Positions 1-4,226 of a stretch of 5,166 bases of DNA are shown one piece after another (the first letter of the stretch is position 1; each line of letters opens with the position of its first letter). The notes beneath the pieces are model-generated. The model was not told the DNA's origin and made no database searches. It saw only the letters and a list, made by a program, of their open reading frames with translations. Source of the stretch: JANOYC01 sp031428675. Its GTDB lineage: Bacteria > Actinomycetota > Actinomycetes > Actinomycetales > Microbacteriaceae. The stretch spans positions 1-5,166 of the forward strand of contig JANOYC010000155.1 in assembly GCA_031428675.1 (NCBI GenBank), read 5' to 3'. Both the position numbers and the translations under genes were made by a program.

Positions 1-127
1 AGTTCACCGGGAAAATCATCGGCTTTCCTGCGACACTCACCGCGAGACGGCCGAGTGCGCTCGACGTGAGGAGCTCCCAGCACTGCGTGTCGTCGAGCAC
101 CTCGATAGGGCCTTCTTGGTCGAACAT
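1..127 (-). CDS. Pyridoxamine 5'-phosphate oxidase-fold (flavin-binding) family protein, N-terminal fragment
   Basis: Only the first 42 residues are in the window; the gene runs off the left edge. The protein begins MFDQEGPIEVLDDTQCWELL and continues into a GRLAVSVAGKPMIFPVN stretch. An N-terminal 'L-(S/D)-x-x-E/Q-C-W-x-L-L' helix followed by 'GRLA...G.P.I.PVNY' is typical of small split-barrel proteins of the pyridoxamine 5'-phosphate oxidase superfamily, which bind FMN, F420 or heme in the cytoplasm. That assignment rests on family knowledge; the substrate cannot be told from this fragment. The ATG at 125-127 is chosen because AGAGG lies about 6-7 bases upstream (minus strand), as a normal Shine-Dalgarno. 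A candidate promoter lies farther upstream at 170-199. The gene is divergent from the small gene at 342-650. Confidence 0.75.
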   Translation of the reverse strand, partial: MFDQEGPIEVLDDTQCWELLTSSALGRLAVSVAGKPMIFPVN

Positions 128-169
128 GCGATTCCTCTCGCCACTGTGCATCCGGTCGGCGACGACGCG

Positions 170-199
170 TGCGTAGCCTCACATCCATTTCACCGTCAA
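170..199 (-). promoter_or_regulatory. Candidate promoter for the pyridoxamine-oxidase-fold gene
   Basis: On the minus strand TTGACG (194-199) matches the -35 consensus well. It is followed after 18 bases by TACGCA (170-175), a weaker -10 that keeps the leading TA but lacks the final T. The predicted leader would be roughly 35-40 bases and would contain the AGAGG ribosome site. This is a pattern match only. Confidence 0.4.
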
Positions 200-252
200 G
201 GCCGACCGCGAGACAGGTGCCAAACGTCCCGTCACCGCGCAGACTGCAAAAT

Positions 253-315
253 CGCCGAGTGAGCACTTTCTGCTCTCATTCGGTCGGAATAAGAGCAGAA
301 AGTGCTCACTCGGCG
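253..315. repeat. Long near-perfect palindrome, copy 1 of a dispersed-type repeat
   Basis: The arms at 253-276 and 292-315 are exact reverse complements over 24 bp. After one mismatch (277/291) a further 4 bp pair (278-281 with 287-290), leaving a 5-base loop at 282-286. Each arm also contains a smaller palindrome of its own: GAGCA, five bases, TGCTC (261-275 and 293-307). The arm core GAGTGAGCACTTTCTGCTC is shared with the palindrome at 2645-2715, apart from one C/G change. It lies between two divergent genes, so it is not placed as a terminator for either of them. It may be a REP/BIME-like dispersed element or a structured RNA. No transposase is nearby. Confidence 0.9.
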
Positions 316-329
316 GAAGGGGCGGGGGT

Positions 330-341
330 TACCGTGTTCGG
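330..341 (+). promoter_or_regulatory. Candidate -10 element giving a leaderless start for the 342-650 gene
   Basis: TACCGT (330-335) fits the actinobacterial TANNNT -10 pattern. Exactly six bases separate it from the GTG at 342, so transcription would start on or beside the start codon. No convincing -35 is visible. The -35 region would overlap the right arm of the palindrome ending at 315, so the palindrome could affect this promoter. Confidence 0.45.
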
Positions 342-650
342 GTGGTCGACGTGACGCTAGCCTCGCAACTTGCCACCAGAGTGCGCAGCGCCCTCCGCCG
401 AGCCGAGCACAGCGCGAAAACATCCGGCACCGCCGCAGAATGGCGTTCCGCCCGCGACGCATGGATCGACACCCTTCACCCCTCGCACGCGGGCGTCATT
501 GACTCGGATGCCGTGCTCGCCCTGATCGGCTTCCTCTCGGAATGCGTGCCATCCGCTTCATCCCGCCTCACCGAGGCACAGTGGGACGACGCCGTCTCAC
601 GCCTGGTGCCCGAGTTGCTCTACGCCCGATCGAGCTCCTCAACCCAGTGA
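342..650 (+). CDS. Small hypothetical protein, 102 aa
   Basis: I do not recognise a family. Codon positions behave as in a real high-GC gene (mostly G or C at third positions). The protein is soluble and mostly helical in appearance, with no signal peptide or membrane segment. It starts MVDVTLASQLATRVRSALRR, has a central WRSARDAWIDTLHPSH segment, then an acidic/hydrophobic helix and a QWDDAVSRLVPELL segment, and ends in a short Ser/Thr-rich tail. The GTG at 342 is chosen because a TANNNT element lies six bases upstream, which suggests a leaderless message; GTG at 351 is an alternative. The last 31 bp overlap, tail to tail, the end of the HAD phosphatase gene on the other strand. Existence is probable; function is unknown. 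Confidence 0.6.
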   Translation: MVDVTLASQLATRVRSALRRAEHSAKTSGTAAEWRSARDAWIDTLHPSHAGVIDSDAVLALIGFLSECVPSASSRLTEAQWDDAVSRLVPELLYARSSSSTQ

Positions 651-1492
651 CGCAGGAACGCGGCCCCTGCGTCATCGTGAATCAGGTCGCCCTGCACCAG
701 CACGTCATACGGGCGCTCAAGAATGCCGTCGGCCGGCCGCACATCAAGGTGCGCAACACTGTGACCGGCTGCGTGCACGAAGTCAGCCATGAGGTAGTCG
801 CTGCGTGAATCGCCCACCGAGCGCCACACTCGCGGGAATGCACCGTTGTCGGCGAAGTATTCGAGCGCGCGCTCGGCGCCCCGGTCTTTGTCGAGCGTGA
901 CAGATTCGATGTCGGTCGAAATGATCGTCGTGTCGATCCGAAACGGAACGGCTCCGTGCTTGTCTGGAATCTCCCGGTCGCCGAAACGCGCACCCAGTCC
1001 ATGCCGTTCGAGCGCCGCGAATGCAGCCTCCTCGAAGCTCGGCTGCACCTTCTTGTATTGCGCGTTGTCGACATCCATGCGCTGTTCTACCGAGACCATC
1101 GCGCGCTTTGTGTCGTCGAAGAACATAAAATCGGCGAACTCAGTCTCGACGAGCGTGCGAATCTCGTCGGCATAAGCCGCAGGGAGGGCCAGCGAACCGT
1201 CAACGACGACGGACTGCATTCCGTCGGGCGTGATCGCGGCCCACGCGCCGCCCTTCTCGAACACGCCGAACATGCGCAATCTCGGTCCGCCGAGTCCGGC
1301 CTCGAGTAGCGGCGCGACGACCTTGTCGCGGATGAAGGCGTCGGAGCGCCCAGTGATGAACGCGATCGGCACGCCGGCATCAGCGAGCGTCACCAGATCA
1401 TGCAGGATGCTCGGAATAGCGATGGTGCGCGAAACGGGAGATGCAATCGGTCCGTCGACGTCGAGGAGCAGGCCCAGCGGTGGAATAGTCAC
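620..1492 (-). CDS. HAD-superfamily hydrolase (probable phosphatase), 290 aa
   Basis: All four HAD motifs are visible: the nucleophile motif LLLDVDGP (D11 and D13), the ITGRS motif (T47), the lysine of motif III in LDKDRGAE (K202), and the acidic motif GDSRSDY (D228 and D232). About 150 residues lie between motifs II and III, which fits a C2-type cap as in Cof, sucrose-phosphate or trehalose-phosphate phosphatases. It is probably a cytoplasmic Mg2+-dependent phosphatase acting on a small phosphorylated metabolite; the substrate is unknown. I chose GTG at 1490-1492 because GGGAGA (1501-1506) sits 8 bases upstream. The open frame farther upstream, to 1705, translates to an Arg-rich shadow of the previous gene. 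The gene starts 22 bases after the LysR-like gene stops, so the two probably form an operon. Its end overlaps the convergent small gene by 31 bp. Confidence 0.85.
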   Translation of the reverse strand: MTIPPLGLLLDVDGPIASPVSRTIAIPSILHDLVTLADAGVPIAFITGRSDAFIRDKVVAPLLEAGLGGPRLRMFGVFEKGGAWAAITPDGMQSVVVDGSLALPAAYADEIRTLVETEFADFMFFDDTKRAMVSVEQRMDVDNAQYKKVQPSFEEAAFAALERHGLGARFGDREIPDKHGAVPFRIDTTIISTDIESVTLDKDRGAERALEYFADNGAFPRVWRSVGDSRSDYLMADFVHAAGHSVAHLDVRPADGILERPYDVLVQGDLIHDDAGAAFLRHWVEELDRA

Positions 1493-1514
1493 GTGATCAT
1501 TCTCCCAGACAGCG

Positions 1515-2243
1515 TCACGAGCGGCGCTTGCGAGCGGAACCGGAACTCTTCGCGCGCCCGGAGCCGGATTTCTTCGCCGCCACCGCGCTTGCCGACTTCT
1601 TGGCGTTCTTCGCCGCGTTCTTCGCTGCCGCCTTCGCGACACGCGCCGCCTTGGCTGCGACCTCGGCCCTCTGTGCGTCGCCCGGCTCGCCGTCGCGAGC
1701 ACCACGGGAACTCGCCGAAGTGCGACCTCGCACGATGCCGACGAAGTCCTCGATCGCCGCGTTCTCGTCGGCGGATCGCCATGCGAGTGCGATGCGGGTT
1801 ACCGGGCCGTCGCTCACGGGCCTCGAGATGACGTCGCGACGCGACAACATTCTGCTGATCGACTGTGGCATGAGCGCGATCCCGATGCCGGTCGCAACGA
1901 GGTCGACGGCCGCACGTCCAGATCCCGAAACGATGTTCTCAGCCTCGAGATCGGCGAGCGTCACGGAGTCCGCCGCCTCGAACGCGTGATCCGCTGGCGC
2001 AACGACGTATTGCACCTCTTCATACAACGGGATGACGCTGAGCGTCTCTTGGTCGACCGGAAGTCGAAGGAGGCAGGCATCCGCTCGTCCATCGTCGAGG
2101 CAGGTGCGCTGATCGTCGCTCTCGATCGGAACGAGTTCGAGCAGTATTTCCGGATGCCGCTCCCGCCAGATGCGCGCCCATTTCGTCGGTGTGACGCCGG
2201 TCACGAAAGCGACGCGAAATGGCTCAGCGGGCGTTCGAAGCAT
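1515..2243 (-). CDS. LysR-type substrate-binding domain protein lacking an HTH, with a histone-H1-like basic tail, 242 aa
   Basis: Residues 8-170 match the effector-binding (periplasmic-binding-like) domain of LysR regulators. Visible hallmarks are FRVAFVTGVTPTKWARIWRERHP at the start, DGRADACLLRLP near 51-62, the YVVAPADHAF crossover strand (79-88), and ATGIGIALMPQS (117-128). The usual N-terminal winged helix-turn-helix is absent. This is not a start-choice artefact: an in-frame TAG at 2253-2255 lies just four codons upstream of the ATG. Instead, residues about 185-242 form a Lys/Ala/Ser-rich tail (KAAAKNAAKNAKK, then KRRS at the end) resembling histone-H1-like DNA-binding tails. It may sense a small molecule and bind DNA nonspecifically, or act with a partner such as the divergent DUF5997 protein. 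A TAGCCT -10 element six bases before the ATG suggests a leaderless transcript. First gene of a probable operon with the HAD phosphatase. Confidence 0.85.
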   Translation of the reverse strand: MLRTPAEPFRVAFVTGVTPTKWARIWRERHPEILLELVPIESDDQRTCLDDGRADACLLRLPVDQETLSVIPLYEEVQYVVAPADHAFEAADSVTLADLEAENIVSGSGRAAVDLVATGIGIALMPQSISRMLSRRDVISRPVSDGPVTRIALAWRSADENAAIEDFVGIVRGRTSASSRGARDGEPGDAQRAEVAAKAARVAKAAAKNAAKNAKKSASAVAAKKSGSGRAKSSGSARKRRS

Positions 2244-2265
2244 GGCCTCAGGCTACGCTGTGCAG
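2244..2265. promoter_or_regulatory. Mirror-symmetric divergent promoter core between the LysR-like and DUF5997 genes
   Basis: Two TANNNT -10 elements overlap by their shared TA (2254-2255): TAGCCT on the minus strand (2250-2255) and TACGCT on the plus strand (2254-2259). Each is followed by exactly six bases and then a start codon, ATG at 2243 on the minus strand and GTG at 2266 on the plus strand. The arrangement is symmetric about 2254.5. Both messages would be leaderless. No good -35 is seen for either direction. A 9-bp palindrome GCCTCAGGC (2245-2253) could be an operator. Shared -10 bidirectional promoters are an established bacterial arrangement; its use here is inferred. Confidence 0.55.
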
Positions 2266-2658
2266 GTGAATGACCAGACGATGAAGCCCGAGACCGCGGC
2301 CAAGAAGCTCGGAATCTACCTCCCCGCGACCCCCGAGAGTTTCCGCGAGGGGTCCGTGTCGCGAGCTGACTTGACGAGCTTGCAGCAGAGTCCGCCGGAG
2401 TGGCTTGTCGACCTCAGGAAGAACGGTCCGCATCCGCGAGCTGTGGTGGCTGAGAAGTTGGGCATCTCAACGTCGGGACTCGTGCGGGGCGGCCTGGTGG
2501 ACGCGCTGACAACGGAGGAGATCGGCGCGCTGCTCGACAACCCGCCGTATTGGCTGCACAAGGAGCGAGACGTGTTCGCCGCCGTGCGCGCGGAGAAGAA
2601 GCGGCTCAAGCAGCGCGACGCCGAACGGCGCGCCGCCGCCCCTCCCCCCGTCGAGTGA
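2266..2658 (+). CDS. DUF5997 family protein, 130 aa
   Basis: Recognised from the sequence pattern: KPETAAKKLGIYLPATPESF (7-26), SRADLTSLQQSPPEWLVDLRKNGPHPR (32-58), VVAEKLGISTSGLVRGG (60-76), LTTEEIGALL (81-90) and a WLHKER motif (96-101). These correspond to what I recall as DUF5997, an uncharacterised actinobacterial family often seen beside LysR substrate-binding-domain genes; that association is from memory. Residues 60-76 look like a small helix-turn-helix, and the C-terminal helix is basic (KKRLKQR), so DNA binding is possible. It has no signal peptide or membrane segment. The start is uncertain: GTG 2266 fits a leaderless start six bases after TACGCT; GTG 2260, ATG 2242 and ATG 2281 are alternatives, and none has a strong ribosome site. 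The last codons (PPVE and stop) are formed by the left arm of the palindrome at 2645-2715. Confidence 0.85.
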   Translation: MNDQTMKPETAAKKLGIYLPATPESFREGSVSRADLTSLQQSPPEWLVDLRKNGPHPRAVVAEKLGISTSGLVRGGLVDALTTEEIGALLDNPPYWLHKERDVFAAVRAEKKRLKQRDAERRAAAPPPVE

Positions 2659-2715
2659 GCAGTTTCTGCTCCTAAAACGCCCCCATTCCCGCCGAAACTG
2701 CTCACTCGACGGGGG
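2645..2715. repeat. Long palindrome, copy 2 of the repeat; likely bidirectional terminator between convergent genes
   Basis: The arms at 2645-2666 and 2694-2715 are perfect reverse complements over 22 bp, with a 27-base loop. The core GAGTGAGCAGTTTCTGCTC is the same as in the palindrome at 253-315 apart from one base. It covers the stop codon of the DUF5997 gene and ends 5 bases before the stop of the convergent hydrolase/OsmC gene, so as a strong hairpin it could end transcription from both sides, although no U-tract follows. Only the left arm keeps the internal GAGCA/TGCTC mini-palindrome (2657-2671); the loop-proximal part of the right arm has decayed. Confidence 0.9.
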
Positions 2716-2720
2716 CCATG

Positions 2721-4067
2721 CTAGTCGGCGAGCGCCGTGCGGATCTTCGTTTCCGAGGTGAGGGTGCGGTGCACCGGGCATTTGGAAGCAATCGCGAGGA
2801 GCGCGTCGCGCTGTTCCGCGGTCAACTCACCCTTGAGGGTCACCGTGCACTGGATGATGTCGACCTTGCCCGACGTCGATTCGCAATCGTCACACTCAGA
2901 CGCAACAACCTTCGCGTGAGTCATTGCAACCGAAACTCCCGTGAGCGGCCAGCCCTTGCGGTCCGCGTACATGCGCAGGGTCATCGACGTGCACGCCCCG
3001 AGCCCCGAGAGCAGGAGTTCGTATGGGCTCGGACCGGTATCGCGACCGATCGGACGCGGCTCATCCGCAATGAGTGAGTGCGCGCCCGCCTGGATCGTCT
3101 GCCCGTACTTGCGCCCGTCGGCGTTCTCGGTCACAACCACATAGCCGTGCTTGCCGGCCCCAGCCGCCCCAGCCGCCCCAGCCACCGCAGCCGCCCCAGC
3201 CCCAGCCACCGCAGCCGCCCCAGCCACCGCAGCCCCACCGTCACCGTCACCGTCACCTGACCCCGCATCCAGATACCGCGACGCCCACGCAGCGATGATG
3301 CTGGCCGCGAAGGTGGCATCGCCACGGTCGCTCAGAACGTGATCGGCGCCATCCAGAGCCACGAACGATTTCGGATGCATCGCCGACTCAAAAATGCGCC
3401 GTGCGCTGTCGACGCCCACAATCTCATCCTCGGGGGCATGCATCACGAGCAGCGGCCGCCCGAGGTGGCGCAAGCATTCCTGCTGCGACTGGTCACGGAT
3501 GTCATCGAGAAACTGGCGTCGGATGCGGAACGGTCGGCCGGCGAGGGTCACCTCCGCGACTCCGTCCGCCTCGATCTCAGCAGTGCTCGACTGCATCAGC
3601 CCGGCAACGTGACTCGGGTCGAACGGAGCCGCGATCGTCACGATCACGCGGGTTTCAGGCAAGCGATGAGCAGCGGCGATCACGGCTGCACCGCCAAGGG
3701 AATGCCCGATCAGGATCGCCGCGGCAGCGTGGTGCTCGGCGAGGTACTCACCGGCGCGCACGATGTCGTCGACATTCGACGAGAAGGTGGTGTTGGCGAA
3801 ATCGCCGTCCGATCCGCCGAGACCGGTGAAGTCGAAGCGCAGTACCGCAACGCCGTGATCGGTAAGCGCCTTCGCGATGCGGGATGCCGCGAACGACTCC
3901 TTCGTGCAGGTGAAGCAGTGCGCGAAAACGGCATACGCTCGCGGCTCACCGGCCGGCAATTCGAGCCGCGCGGCCAGCGCCGCGCCCTGGGATCCGGGAA
4001 ACTCGAGTGGCACACTCTGATGCGTGCTCACGGGTTCGGCGACGGTGGTGTTCTGGTGGGGCGACAT
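2721..4067 (-). CDS. Bifunctional alpha/beta hydrolase / OsmC-family protein, 448 aa
   Basis: Two domains are fused. Residues about 15-267 form an alpha/beta hydrolase: HCFTCTKES (50-58), LRFDFTGLGGSDG (76-88), nucleophile elbow GHSLGG with S123, probable acid D214 in HAPEDE, and H243 in GADHVLSD. Residues about 306-448 form an OsmC/Ohr-type domain with the two redox cysteines C359 (GACTSMTLRMYADRKGW) and C430 (KCPVHRTL). The OsmC half would reduce organic hydroperoxides with thiol chemistry; the hydrolase substrate is unknown. This fusion is a known architecture. The domains are joined by an Asp/Gly then Ala/Gly/Val linker (269-305) encoded by tandem DNA repeats. I chose ATG at 4065-4067 because GGAGGA lies 7 bases upstream and a TAGGCT -10 lies before it. 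The frame stays open to 4220, but that part is intergenic hairpins. Probably cytoplasmic and monocistronic. Confidence 0.93.
   Translation of the reverse strand: MSPHQNTTVAEPVSTHQSVPLEFPGSQGAALAARLELPAGEPRAYAVFAHCFTCTKESFAASRIAKALTDHGVAVLRFDFTGLGGSDGDFANTTFSSNVDDIVRAGEYLAEHHAAAAILIGHSLGGAAVIAAAHRLPETRVIVTIAAPFDPSHVAGLMQSSTAEIEADGVAEVTLAGRPFRIRRQFLDDIRDQSQQECLRHLGRPLLVMHAPEDEIVGVDSARRIFESAMHPKSFVALDGADHVLSDRGDATFAASIIAAWASRYLDAGSGDGDGDGGAAVAGAAAVAGAGAAAVAGAAGAAGAGKHGYVVVTENADGRKYGQTIQAGAHSLIADEPRPIGRDTGPSPYELLLSGLGACTSMTLRMYADRKGWPLTGVSVAMTHAKVVASECDDCESTSGKVDIIQCTVTLKGELTAEQRDALLAIASKCPVHRTLTSETKIRTALAD
3157..3257. repeat. Tandem repeats encoding the interdomain linker
   Basis: Nested tandem repeats lie inside the hydrolase/OsmC gene. 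Three exact copies of the 9-mer GCCCCAGCC occur at 3157-3183. An exact 24-bp unit occurs twice head to tail (3178-3201 and 3202-3225), followed by a partial third copy. A 6-mer CACCGT is then repeated three times, plus four bases (3236-3257). All units are multiples of three, so copy-number change keeps the frame. They encode the Ala/Gly/Val-rich and Gly/Asp-rich linker (about residues 269-305). Confidence 0.9.
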
Positions 4068-4087
4068 CGGCAAATCCTCCGTCGCCC

Positions 4088-4093
4088 AGCCTA
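4088..4093 (-). promoter_or_regulatory. Candidate -10 element for the hydrolase/OsmC gene
   Basis: TAGGCT on the minus strand fits TANNNT and ends 20 bases before the ATG at 4067. It would give a short leader that still contains the GGAGGA ribosome site. The -35 region would fall at the foot of the terminator hairpin at 4110-4135 and shows no clear TTGACA-like hexamer. Confidence 0.45.
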
Positions 4094-4109
4094 CTGAGCG
4101 CAAACGAGA

Positions 4110-4135
4110 GAACCCCGGCACGCATGCCGGGGTTC
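4110..4135 (-). terminator. Strong GC-rich hairpin, probable terminator of the upstream (4227-5166) gene
   Basis: An 11-bp perfect stem (4110-4120 with 4125-4135, core AACCCCGGCA) encloses a 4-base loop. It lies between the stop of the upstream minus-strand gene and the promoter-like element of the next one. No U-run follows, as is common for actinobacterial terminators. It could instead act as an attenuator if transcription reads through. Confidence 0.7.
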
Positions 4136-4158
4136 CGCACTGTCTCAACCAGTACCCG

Positions 4159-4204
4159 CCGGCCGAAGCCGGAAGTCTCGTAACCCGGCCGAAGCCGGAA
4201 GTCT
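4159..4204 (-). repeat. Two tandem 20-bp repeats, each a UUCG-tetraloop hairpin
   Basis: Exact 20-bp copies lie at 4159-4178 and 4185-4204, with a period of 26. Read on the minus strand, each contains CCGGC-TTCG-GCCGG, a 5-bp stem closed by the very stable cUUCGg tetraloop. They lie just after the stop codon of the upstream gene (stop at 4227-4229) and before the larger hairpin at 4110-4135, so the 3' end of that message would carry three stacked hairpins. Probably part of a termination or mRNA 3'-end protection region. Confidence 0.8.
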
Positions 4205-4226
4205 GCTGCGACGCTACCACGCTCGC

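Noticed and set aside
253..315. Terminal inverted repeats of an insertion sequence
   Set aside because: The two palindromes do not bracket a transposase; ordinary genes lie between them, and each palindrome is complete in itself.
169..462. Short open frames on both strands running through the first palindrome
   Set aside because: They only translate the repeat arms (VSTFCS- and AESAHSA-like peptides) and have no start signals. The small gene from 342 explains the plus strand better.
1489..1500. A tiny ATG-ATC-ACG-TGA frame overlapping the phosphatase start
   Set aside because: The Shine-Dalgarno sequence directly abuts this ATG with no spacing, so initiation there is unlikely. Probably chance.
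1493..1705. N-terminal extension of the HAD phosphatase by 71 codons
   Set aside because: It overlaps the coding tail of the LysR-like gene, is extremely Arg-rich, and precedes the DVDG motif that normally lies near the N-terminus. GTG 1492 has a good ribosome site.
3157..3257. CRISPR-like array
   Set aside because: The units are short, contiguous and in frame, without spacers. This is a coding tandem repeat.
3339..4097. A 252-codon plus-strand open frame opposite the hydrolase domain
   Set aside because: It is antisense to a gene with clear catalytic motifs. Its translation is Arg/Gly/His-rich with no recognisable domain, as expected of a shadow frame in GC-rich DNA.
4068..4220. N-terminal extension of the hydrolase/OsmC protein by 51 codons
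   Set aside because: The stretch consists of hairpins and repeats, and the ATG at 4067 has a good ribosome site and a -10 element.
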